Source: Candidatus Poseidoniales archaeon (GTDB lineage: Archaea > Thermoplasmatota > Poseidoniia > Poseidoniales > Thalassarchaeaceae). From it: a DNA stretch of 57,081 nt. The stretch spans positions 1 through 57,081 of the forward strand of contig DTUF01000006.1 in assembly GCA_012964335.1 (NCBI GenBank), given 5' to 3'. This document shows positions 43,965 through 51,468 of this stretch, in pieces. A program made the translations under genes and the position numbers. Within the stretch, counting starts at the first letter, position 1; every line of letters starts with the position of its first letter. The notes under the pieces are model-generated. The model was given only the letters and a program-made list of their open reading frames with translations. It searched no databases and was not told where the DNA came from.

Positions 43965-44806
43965 TCGTCCACCCCCGTATTGGTTGAAATTATATCACTA
44001 ACAATGGCAGTTTCTTGTTCATTTAAAGGTTCAACAGGGTCCGGCACACCCATCCTTTTTTCTCCAAGCCAAACAAAAGTGATGAAGAGCATTAGGGCTA
44101 GTCCACTTCCAAACAACATCCCTCCAAGATCACCAAGTGCACCCCAAGACGCACTTCTCCAAAATACTGGGTCGTCTGATGTTGTTCCTTCTGCTAAGAG
44201 ATAGATTAGCAGAATAAAAGAAGCGATTGAAATCGAAGCCATAACTGATGCTTCTTTGAACCTTGAATCACCCATAATAAGGGCGAAAGCGGTAGCAAAG
44301 CCAGCAACGACAACAAGTGCTGTTAGAAAACTAGTAACGAAGTGTTGCCACCAGGGGTTCCCAACCCCGTCAATTGATGGTCTGGCTTCAAACAGCATCC
44401 ACGCGAACCATGCGGCTGATAATATCATCAAGATAAACCCAAACGGCCGCACACTCCTCGGCAGTGGTGCGACCGGAATCGGTCCAGAGAACAAAGTGAA
44501 CCAGACCCCAAATAGCATTGCGGCGATTGGGCCAATAAGTGAAATCAAAAGGTGTAACGACCACCCTTCAATTGATGTATCCAATGGACTTGGTTGAGCG
44601 ATAATTGCTATTGCGAGTAGAATAAGTAGTACCTTGCCGGCTAGTCGCCGGTTGGATTCTTTAGCAATCACTAGGCCGATGCCAAGTGGGAGTAAGAACA
44701 CAGGTAGCCAATACTGCCAAATGAGTGTTGGTGCAAGCATCTCAACCAACCTCGCGAGAGGGGTTATCACCTTGAAGATTGACTTTGAGTACGCCATTTC
44801 TAGCAC
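43961..44806 (-). CDS. polytopic membrane protein, family not recognised
   Basis: The 281-residue protein has about seven or eight hydrophobic helices with short loops and a polar C-terminal tail. Motifs of known transporters or enzymes were not seen. It is divergent from rpl44e, with 84 bases between the starts that contain GC-rich dyads, and it overlaps the next membrane protein gene by four bases. The pair may form a complex. The function is unknown. Confidence 0.65.
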   Translation of the reverse strand: MLEMAYSKSIFKVITPLARLVEMLAPTLIWQYWLPVFLLPLGIGLVIAKESNRRLAGKVLLILLAIAIIAQPSPLDTSIEGWSLHLLISLIGPIAAMLFGVWFTLFSGPIPVAPLPRSVRPFGFILMILSAAWFAWMLFEARPSIDGVGNPWWQHFVTSFLTALVVVAGFATAFALIMGDSRFKEASVMASISIASFILLIYLLAEGTTSDDPVFWRSASWGALGDLGGMLFGSGLALMLFITFVWLGEKRMGVPDPVEPLNEQETAIVSDIISTNTGVDE

Positions 44807-44854
44807 TCCAAATTAAGCGACCTAACACGACACTCTCAAATAGGGGTCGTCAGT

Positions 44855-44875
44855 GGGCGAGTCGCCCTAAGGGCG
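44855..44875 (+). promoter_or_regulatory. mutually exclusive dyads before rpl44e
   Basis: GGGCGA (44855-44860) can pair with TCGCCC (44862-44867), while CGCCC (44863-44867) can instead pair with GGGCG (44871-44875) around the loop TAA. The second hairpin ends 15 bases before the rpl44e ATG. Overlapping arms make the two folds exclusive, as in attenuators; as DNA it may also serve the divergent membrane protein gene. Confidence 0.45.
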
Positions 44876-44890
44876 TAGGTGGTACATTCC

Positions 44891-45175
44891 ATGGTCAATC
44901 GTCCACGAAAAGTAAAGCGATACAGCCCTGCTGCTGGACGCCACACAGTGCATACGATTGAGCGTGTGAAAAAGCGCCGTGCAAGTGAGTTGAAGTGGGG
45001 TCAACGCCGATTCCGCAGGGTTACTGCTGGTTACCGTGGTTTCCCACGTCCTAAGCCTGAAGGTCGAGAGAAGCCAACTCGCCGAGTTAACATTCTATAC
45101 CGATGCACTGAAACTGGTAAGGCGCACACTCCAAAGTGCTACCGTGCAAAGAAGTTCAACCTAACCGATGATTGA
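44891..45175 (+). CDS. rpl44e: 50S ribosomal protein L44e, zinc cysteines mostly lost
   Basis: The 94-residue protein matches L44e over its length, above all LKWGQRRFRRVTAGYRGFPR and KPTRRVNILYR ... GKAH. The family normally binds zinc through CPxC near the N-terminus and CxxC near residue 72. Here the first pair reads SPAA (Ser 12, Ala 15), and the second keeps Cys 72 but has Thr 75. ATG 44891 is the family start. The gene opens the classic archaeal order with rps27e, aIF2-alpha, nop10 and a PAC2 gene. Confidence 0.95.
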   Translation: MVNRPRKVKRYSPAAGRHTVHTIERVKKRRASELKWGQRRFRRVTAGYRGFPRPKPEGREKPTRRVNILYRCTETGKAHTPKCYRAKKFNLTDD

Positions 45176-45185
45176 GGTGAATACA

Positions 45186-45356
45186 GTGACAGGAAAATTC
45201 GTACGTGTATCTTGCCGTGATTGCGGAAATGAACAGGTAATCTTTGAGCGCGCTTGCACAAAGATATCGTGTAACATCTGTGGGGCTACTCTAACTCAGC
45301 CAGCAGGCGGCAAGGCTAAACTTGTCAGCGCTGCAGTGGTTGAAATTCTAGAGTAA
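45186..45356 (+). CDS. rps27e: 30S ribosomal protein S27e
   Basis: The 56-residue small-subunit protein has a four-Cys zinc finger intact: CRDC and CNIC, with GNEQVIFERA between and a PAGGKAKLV tail. I chose GTG 45186 because GAGGTGA lies five bases before it and the family begins near this point (FVRVSCRDCGN); an ATG at 45168 overlapping the L44e stop would add six residues. It is second in the ribosomal-initiation operon. Confidence 0.95.
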   Translation: MTGKFVRVSCRDCGNEQVIFERACTKISCNICGATLTQPAGGKAKLVSAAVVEILE

Positions 45357-45376
45357 GCTTTGGGTGTGAACAACTA

Positions 45377-46168
45377 ATGGCAGCAGAAAACGATGAATGG
45401 CCTGAAGAAGGCGAAATCGTAGTCTGTGTTATTTCTGAAGTCAAAAAGAATGGTGCATATGCCACTATTGAAAAATATGGCAACAAAGAGGGATTCATCT
45501 TCGTTGGTGAAATCGCTGCAGGTTGGGTCAAGAACATACGTGGTTTTGTCCGCAAAGGACAGAGAGTGGCTGCTAAGGTCATCAAGGTCAAAAAAGACCG
45601 TCAAGCCGTTGAATTGTCACTCAAATCTGTCAGTGAAGAACGTCGCCGCGAGGCGATGCAGAAGTGGAAAAACGAGAACCGAGCAACACAACTGTTAGGA
45701 ATTGTTGGTGACCGTGTAAAGTGGTCTGAATCAGAAACTTCTGAAATGTCTAATGAACTAGTGGAATCGTTTGGTGACTTGTACACATCATTTGAAGAAT
45801 GTGCAATTGATGAAGCCGCTCTCAAAGATTCAGGATTCAAAGGTGACTGGTGCAAGGTTTTCATTGAACTCGCAGTTGAAAACATCATTCCACCTTTTGT
45901 CAACATTCGAGGTTTCTTTGAGATTCAAGTTGTAACAGAGGATGGAATTGAAGTGATAAGAGAAGCACTTTCTGCAGCCGAAGAAGCAGGGACAGATATT
46001 GAAGAAGAGACCATTGTAACATGTCACTATGATGGGGCGCCAAGATACCGAATTGAAATCAAGGCGCCAGATTACAAATCAGCAGAAACTGCTTGGCAGG
46101 CAGCGGAAGCATCAGCAATACCTTTGGTAGAAAGTGCAGGTGGTACTGTAGTTGCTCAGAGATCCTGA
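45377..46168 (+). CDS. translation initiation factor aIF2 subunit alpha
   Basis: The 263-residue protein is the archaeal aIF2-alpha, which joins beta and gamma to bring initiator tRNA to the small subunit. Residues 10-85 form the S1-type OB domain (GEIVVCVISEVKKNGAYATI ... QAVELSLKSV). A helical domain and the C-terminal alpha/beta domain (PPFVNIRGFFEIQV, PRYRIEIKAPDYK), which contacts the gamma subunit, follow. Gene order after rps27e is typical of archaea. Confidence 0.96.
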   Translation: MAAENDEWPEEGEIVVCVISEVKKNGAYATIEKYGNKEGFIFVGEIAAGWVKNIRGFVRKGQRVAAKVIKVKKDRQAVELSLKSVSEERRREAMQKWKNENRATQLLGIVGDRVKWSESETSEMSNELVESFGDLYTSFEECAIDEAALKDSGFKGDWCKVFIELAVENIIPPFVNIRGFFEIQVVTEDGIEVIREALSAAEEAGTDIEEETIVTCHYDGAPRYRIEIKAPDYKSAETAWQAAEASAIPLVESAGGTVVAQRS

Positions 46169-46232
46169 AGCAGAGGTTCGTTGGGCAATCGCTTTGAACC
46201 GTACCCACTACAATTGAATGGAAGGTGTTGAG

Positions 46233-46442
46233 ATGGCACGCTCAAGAATGCAGAAATGCCGAGATTGTGGCAGTTATAGCCTTAGCACTACTTGCAAGAA
46301 GTGCGGTGGAATTGCACAGGCAGCAGGGCCACTCAAGTTTTCACCTCAAGACCCGCAGGCAAAACGTCGGCGAGAGTATGAGAATGTGACTGACCCAAAA
46401 TGGGTTCAAAATCTACCTAGCCCTAAGGAGGAAGAGGAGTGA
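46233..46442 (+). CDS. nop10: H/ACA RNP protein Nop10
   Basis: The 69-residue protein has the Nop10 zinc ribbon CRDCGSYSLSTTCKKCG and the conserved linker with FSPQDP and RREYE. It holds the pseudouridine synthase Cbf5 in H/ACA RNPs that modify rRNA. ATG 46233 follows GGAAGGTG; an ATG at 46218 would use that site itself as codons. It sits after aIF2-alpha as in many archaea, and the next gene overlaps its stop. Confidence 0.95.
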   Translation: MARSRMQKCRDCGSYSLSTTCKKCGGIAQAAGPLKFSPQDPQAKRRREYENVTDPKWVQNLPSPKEEEE

Positions 46443-47209
46443 GCCGGGCTCGAATTGTGTGGTACGGTGGGGCAAAGAAGTTCCCAAAAAATGATTTGAT
46501 GCTACATGCTGTTCCAGGTGTTGGGAATGTCGGCAAATTGGTTACAGATAGCCTAGTAAATACGCATGATAGTACTCTGGTCGCCCGAATTCTTCACCCT
46601 GACTTGCCACCACATGCGACACTTAATGAGAATGGTATATTGACACCACCTGCTCTCGATATACATTCTGTAAATTTGCCTGATGGAAATAAAATATTGA
46701 CCCTTTCAAGTAATTTTCAACCGCTGACACCTGCTGGGCAGTATGAAGTCGCTTCGTCATTGTTAGAATGTTGTAAGGAGGCAAAAGTAGGTCGTTTGTT
46801 GATTTTAGCTGGGCTCTCTTCAGAACCGGGGAATGATGCAGTTCATGTTGTCTGTGCTAGTGAAGATGATGTCAAATCCATTACTGAAATGGGTGTTGAA
46901 GTCTCCAAAGAACATCCCGCTGCAGGAATTATTGGAATGACAGGGATGGTATCTTCTTTGGCCCCAATCTTCAACCAACCATCAGCATGTGTCATCGCTG
47001 CAACAGTTGGTACTAGTACTGATTCTGTAGCAGCCGACCGTATGGTGGCGTTTCTAAAGGATTCATTCAAACTAGATTTAGGTCTTGAACTCGATAACAC
47101 GAAAGCAACTGCTGAGAAGTTGAACGCATTTTTCGACTTAGATGAAATCGCTGAAATGCCACTTGACTTCGAGAGTGCAGACCACCCTGATGAAAGATTC
47201 TACGCCTAA
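46439..47209 (+). CDS. PAC2-family proteasome assembly chaperone homologue
   Basis: The 256-residue protein shows the PAC2 block LHAVPGVGNVGKLVTDSLV and the later HPAAGIIGMTGMVSSL. Archaeal homologues include PbaB, which binds proteasome subunits. The start GTG 46439 overlaps the nop10 stop, and AAGGAGG lies upstream within nop10. It closes the operon. A ubiquitin-like protein gene is convergent 27 bases downstream, which could be functionally meaningful. Confidence 0.87.
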   Translation: MSRARIVWYGGAKKFPKNDLMLHAVPGVGNVGKLVTDSLVNTHDSTLVARILHPDLPPHATLNENGILTPPALDIHSVNLPDGNKILTLSSNFQPLTPAGQYEVASSLLECCKEAKVGRLLILAGLSSEPGNDAVHVVCASEDDVKSITEMGVEVSKEHPAAGIIGMTGMVSSLAPIFNQPSACVIAATVGTSTDSVAADRMVAFLKDSFKLDLGLELDNTKATAEKLNAFFDLDEIAEMPLDFESADHPDERFYA

Positions 47210-47236
47210 CCCGTTTGGCGTTAGACTAGCCTGTAA

Positions 47237-47437
47237 TCATCCACCTGAAGATACTGTGATGAGTTCAAGGGCTACATCACTGTTGAGTTGGCTATCATGC
47301 GGGATAATTGTGCCATCATGTACTGCCAAGACTGTGCTCGGAAGGATCTCAAGTTTGGTCAGTACTTCTCTGATAGTCACACCTTCATCACACTCAATTG
47401 ATTGTGACTTATCGTCGTGAGTTATTGACACTCGCAT
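47237..47437 (-). CDS. ubiquitin-like small modifier protein (SAMP/ThiS type)
   Basis: The 66-residue beta-grasp protein ends in SSGG, the diglycine tail needed for adenylation and transfer. The core pattern (VSITHDD, GVTIREVLTKLEI, VLAVHDGTIIP, LELITV) fits ThiS, MoaD or SAMP, which act in protein modification or as sulfur carriers for tRNA thiolation. ATG 47437 is chosen over a frame eight codons longer, because the beta-grasp begins there. The activating E1-like enzyme is not in this window. Confidence 0.85.
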   Translation of the reverse strand: MRVSITHDDKSQSIECDEGVTIREVLTKLEILPSTVLAVHDGTIIPHDSQLNSDVALELITVSSGG

Positions 47438-47513
47438 GGTTTGGCGAATCGCCACCCCCACTTGAACTCATCACCACGCTTATTTCAGTCAGATTGTTCG
47501 GACGGATTACCTA

Positions 47514-47599
47514 GCCGAGATCGCATAGCCCGGTATCGCGGTGGATTCGAAATCCACTGTCCTCGTGACGCGAGAGTTCAAATCTCTCTCTCGGCGCCA
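47514..47599 (+). tRNA. tRNA-Ser(CGA)
   Basis: The acceptor stem GCCGAGA pairs with TCTCGGC, the discriminator is G at 47596, and CCA is encoded (47597-47599). The anticodon stem GTGGA/TCCAC encloses TTCGAAA, giving CGA. The long variable arm (CTCGTGACGCGAG) is the class II form typical of serine tRNA. Confidence 0.95.
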
Positions 47600-47620
47600 A
47601 TCATTAGAGGTCTGTGAAAA

Positions 47621-49519
47621 CTATGGTTTTGGACGAAGTCTTGTTGCAAATGTTTTGGTAACTCTTGCTTGAAGTACAATTTTCCCATACTGGTCCTTTG
47701 CCTGAGCCCCAACGAGTACTACTTCGTCACCCCTTTCTGGGTTGTAACCCTCAAGAACTGCTCGTGATTTTTCCTCGCCACCCCAGACTTGAAATGATGC
47801 TGAGCCAGTATTATCTATCAGTTTAACAGCCCACTTTCCATCTTGGTGATTAAAGTTGTATACTTGTGCCTGAATGTTGTACTCCTCGGGAATTAATTTA
47901 GCAAATGTTGCATCATCTTCAGACGAAGTTGGAGCTAATTCAATAGTTCCACTTGCTGAAACATCAAGTCGCTTGTGAGCGCCTAAATTTTTCTTCCAAC
48001 CTGAAGCAATGATGCCATTCCTGATTCGAACAGTTGCTCCATGCTCAAATCCAAACGGAATTTTTGGATTTTCTTGTTTGATGACTACAGCCAACCATTC
48101 ACTTGGGCCTAGGTCAATGAAGAACTCAAGATATTCTTTCTCAAACGTCGGCCATTGTTTTACCATATTTGGCTCCCGAACAGTTCCTCTGATTGTCACA
48201 AATGGGTCAATATTTCCAATGGGTATGCAATTGACTTTTGCTTCTGATGTTGGTGAAAATCTAGTTGCACCGCCTTTTGCTAATTCTTCCTTGAGTGGTG
48301 AATCACTGCAAACAAGTTGGTACTCACATGAACTACATCTTGCCATTCCTGTCAAAGGAGTTGAGTCAGTTAGAACACCTCCTGGTGCAAAAGTCCTGAC
48401 TGGTGCCGGGGTTCCGGGGTACTCATTTTCGGGGTTGTGCTCAGACATCTTGAGTTTCTTGTGTAGCGGTTTGAGGCGGTTTTCAAGCCTCAACAAAGAT
48501 TTTTCATCAGGTAAGTGAATCTTTTTTCTAACAGGAACCCCGAGATACCATATCTCTAATTCAGTAACTAATTCCTGTTTATTGTGTGTACTCCACCAAA
48601 GGTATGCATATGTTGCTAATTGTTCTGGATATCCAAAGGAAAAATCAGATGTCCCAACACTTGCTTTTACATCATGAATTCTAGGGCTGCCAGTCCATCT
48701 ATAGACTAAATCATATTCACCTTGTAACCAACCATCAGGATGGATTGCGGCTAGAGCAAATAGTCCTGCATCGGGGTCACAAAACCAAGGCCTAGCTACT
48801 TCCCAGGCTTCAACCAAAGTGATATCACCTGATGATTCTGCACATGGGTGAGCAATTGTATGGGTGTAAGGAAAGCCGTCTGGTGACGGCCATTTTGGCC
48901 GATTCTTTCCAGCCCGCCAGTCGTTGAATGAAGGGCCGCCATTTTCTTTCATACAATTTTCTACTTCATCGAGATGAAATTCAATTCCTGCAAATACCAT
49001 TTGACATGCTTCTTCCTTTCTTTTTTCCTCAAAAGAATCCCAATCACCTACTCGGTTAGGATCTTTTAACCACTCTTCCTTTGCATGCGACCATTCTCTT
49101 TCAAAGTGAATTCGCGCTCTTGCTTTTGCCCAAGTTGTAATCTCTAGACGTTCTCGTGGCCATTCAGAGACATCAAGAGTTGCAAGGTTTAGTCCAGGCC
49201 AACTTGCATTAGATTGAGTTGATGGCCGTATGACTAGATTGCCAGTGCCTGAAATGTCGACCTCTTCTAGAGGTGAATCAAAAGTTTCAGATGTCGCGTC
49301 ATGAGTAACCAAAACGGGAGAATCTCGCATCACTCTGTTCAATGCCCCCTCAACAGCGTGACCCATGGCAAATAGAGGTGGTGAACCTCCAAGCAATCCT
49401 AGAACGTATCTCTGGTACCACATTTTTGGACAACGACGATGCATATCGGCTTGAGTGTGAGAAAGCCTAGAGTAAGGCCCCACAGGGTCTTCACTTGGTG
49501 GGTCTAAGACCGGCATCAT
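47621..49519 (-). CDS. RecB/Cas4-type Fe-S nuclease with C-terminal OB fold, copy 1
   Basis: The 632-residue protein has the PD-(D/E)XK nuclease core: GHAVEGAL (Glu 57), GEYDLV (Asp 270), HDVKAS (Asp 283, Lys 285) and a Gln/Tyr motif near 300-304. One Cys at residue 30 (HRRCPK) and C395-x2-C398-x5-C404 form the four-Cys cluster known from AddB, Cas4 and Dna2. The last 150 residues resemble an OB fold for single-stranded DNA. It is the last gene of the operon with rli1 and its paralogue. No helicase or cas gene is near, so its pathway is not known; DNA end processing is the likely activity. Confidence 0.85.
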   Translation of the reverse strand: MMPVLDPPSEDPVGPYSRLSHTQADMHRRCPKMWYQRYVLGLLGGSPPLFAMGHAVEGALNRVMRDSPVLVTHDATSETFDSPLEEVDISGTGNLVIRPSTQSNASWPGLNLATLDVSEWPRERLEITTWAKARARIHFEREWSHAKEEWLKDPNRVGDWDSFEEKRKEEACQMVFAGIEFHLDEVENCMKENGGPSFNDWRAGKNRPKWPSPDGFPYTHTIAHPCAESSGDITLVEAWEVARPWFCDPDAGLFALAAIHPDGWLQGEYDLVYRWTGSPRIHDVKASVGTSDFSFGYPEQLATYAYLWWSTHNKQELVTELEIWYLGVPVRKKIHLPDEKSLLRLENRLKPLHKKLKMSEHNPENEYPGTPAPVRTFAPGGVLTDSTPLTGMARCSSCEYQLVCSDSPLKEELAKGGATRFSPTSEAKVNCIPIGNIDPFVTIRGTVREPNMVKQWPTFEKEYLEFFIDLGPSEWLAVVIKQENPKIPFGFEHGATVRIRNGIIASGWKKNLGAHKRLDVSASGTIELAPTSSEDDATFAKLIPEEYNIQAQVYNFNHQDGKWAVKLIDNTGSASFQVWGGEEKSRAVLEGYNPERGDEVVLVGAQAKDQYGKIVLQARVTKTFATRLRPKP

Positions 49520-49560
49520 TCCCTCTTAGCGGCCAAGGTTCTTCAAGAGTTCCCCGATAA

Positions 49561-51468
49561 TTACTGTTTGACTTCAAGTCTAGTATTACGTTGGTCAATT
49601 CTTATTTGAGGAACTCCATCTCTCCAGCCTAATTCAGCGGCTAGAATTCGAACAAAATCACCGACTTCCAACTGTTGGAAAGTTCTAGTGATAGCTGAAC
49701 CAAATGCTACCACTTCAACAACTGATTCACCGTCCCATAGGTGACAAGTTGACATTGACCAAGGCTTACCTCTAGCGTTTACACCACTGTGACCACCGCG
49801 GCTAACAATCTGCCCAGACAGGTTTGCCTTGGTTGGAATTAATCCAAGTCTGGTGAATTCTGTATCTTCTAGTTCACTTGCTGGCTTGATAGAGCTGTGC
49901 TCATCAAGATACAGTCTTGTCATTCGCCGCCAAACACCTGGTGCGACATCAAGCAAAGCTAATTCAGTGCCTGATGGAATTTCGCCGAATGATTCTGCAC
50001 CCATCTCTTCGATAGTGACATTCGTACTTCCCACAACAATTGTTGCTCCTCTAACTTCTTCGCCATAGTGGTTTGATAGTGGGCCCCATTGTCCCTTCAC
50101 CTCTCCCTTAACATTGAGCCGTCGAGGTATATCAGAAATCATAGTGCAGGGTGCTTTTGGTATTAAAGACGCAACCAAATTTTCCGGACTTCCAAGTTCA
50201 GGCGGGGTCAATGCCGCAAGTGCCTTTGCTTGTACTTTTTTGGGAGAGGTATCGCAAAATGCGGCTGCAGTACAGCGTTCACAGGTCAAAGATTTCGCTT
50301 TATTTTCATCTTCAACGGGTAGCGCTTTTCCACCCGGTGCATGATTCACCCAAGGTGCTGGATCGGCAGGTGCAAGGTGAGTGGGGTGCAGTCCAGAGAG
50401 GGTCATTTGTTGGTGGACATTCTTCCAGCGAGTAGATTCAGACTCGAGAGTTTTATCGTCAAGTAATTCAATGATTTTCCGGTGTGGACCGCTCAAATAC
50501 CATCCTTCAAGAGCGGCTAGTTCACCACCACTTTCTCCTGTTTTTGGTCTACCTGGGTGGCTGCGAGTGATACTCCAGAGCCATTGGTAGAAACGTAGTT
50601 GATTGGCTAATCCAGCAGAATATCCACTCGTTCCAGCGCTTGCCTTTATGTCACAGATTCTGACAGTTCCATCCCATCTGTGAACTAAGTCCATCTCCCC
50701 AGCAGCCCATCCGTCCGGGTGAAAGAGTCTTTGTGGGGCAGCAATTCTTGGGTCTTTAACCCAAGGTCTAGAGATTTCCCAAGCTTCCCAGATTGTGACA
50801 TCACCTGATGTTTCAAATCCATCTGCCTTTGTTCGATTGGAATCTTCACCGGGTTTGACCGGTTCTTCGTCCCAACAAGGAGCTGGAACAGTGAAAGGGT
50901 CACCAGCGGCTCGGTAGGAATTGAGATGAGGTCCGCCGCTGGCTTGGAGGCAGTTTTCAACTTCTTCTAGTTGTAATTGGATTCCACCACTTATTAAATT
51001 CTCAATCCGCGCATCTTGAACTTCAGCGATATCCCTGCCTGCGGCTTTCCATTGAGTTGCGTCCCAACGGGCTTGCAAAAGTCTCTGAACTTCCTCAACT
51101 AGTGATGGGGTAACTAATTCCATCCACTGTGAGATTGATTCTAAGTCTGAGATAATCACCTCACCATCAGGACTAATTTTTCCTAATCCGTTTTCTTGAC
51201 GGCTGAAATTTATCCATTCTACCAAGCCGGGCATTGGTGTTGCGTTTTCGGGAAAACGTTGCATGAAAAGCCCACAAAGAGCATCTTCAACCACTAATCC
51301 AATAATCATCTCAGGATTTGTAGCATCATTCAGTCCAATCCTTCTGCGGTAATGCCATTGACGAGGACACCTCTCCCAAGTGACTAGGCCACTTGCTGAA
51401 ATCCGACGTCGACTTTTGCCAAGATATCCTGCGCCTGGGGGAAGTACAACTGGCATTAAATCACTCAA
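49561..51468 (-). CDS. RecB/Cas4-type Fe-S nuclease with C-terminal OB fold, copy 2
   Basis: The 635-residue paralogue of the neighbouring nuclease has the same plan: Cys 34 (ERCPRQW), Asp 260 (GEMDLV), Asp 273/Lys 275 (CDIKAS), Gln 290, and C396-x2-C399-x5-C405. The C-terminal segment (about 560-630; HLWDGESVVEVVAFG, LEVGDFVRILA) fits an OB fold. ATG 51468 overlaps the rli1 stop by four bases. With both catalytic sites intact, the pair could act as a two-subunit nuclease; this is inference from tandem order and matched domains. Confidence 0.85.
   Translation of the reverse strand: MSDLMPVVLPPGAGYLGKSRRRISASGLVTWERCPRQWHYRRRIGLNDATNPEMIIGLVVEDALCGLFMQRFPENATPMPGLVEWINFSRQENGLGKISPDGEVIISDLESISQWMELVTPSLVEEVQRLLQARWDATQWKAAGRDIAEVQDARIENLISGGIQLQLEEVENCLQASGGPHLNSYRAAGDPFTVPAPCWDEEPVKPGEDSNRTKADGFETSGDVTIWEAWEISRPWVKDPRIAAPQRLFHPDGWAAGEMDLVHRWDGTVRICDIKASAGTSGYSAGLANQLRFYQWLWSITRSHPGRPKTGESGGELAALEGWYLSGPHRKIIELLDDKTLESESTRWKNVHQQMTLSGLHPTHLAPADPAPWVNHAPGGKALPVEDENKAKSLTCERCTAAAFCDTSPKKVQAKALAALTPPELGSPENLVASLIPKAPCTMISDIPRRLNVKGEVKGQWGPLSNHYGEEVRGATIVVGSTNVTIEEMGAESFGEIPSGTELALLDVAPGVWRRMTRLYLDEHSSIKPASELEDTEFTRLGLIPTKANLSGQIVSRGGHSGVNARGKPWSMSTCHLWDGESVVEVVAFGSAITRTFQQLEVGDFVRILAAELGWRDGVPQIRIDQRNTRLEVKQ

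Noticed and set aside
47621-51468. Cas4-like nucleases as part of a CRISPR locus
   Set aside because: No direct repeats with spacers and no other cas gene were found in the window.
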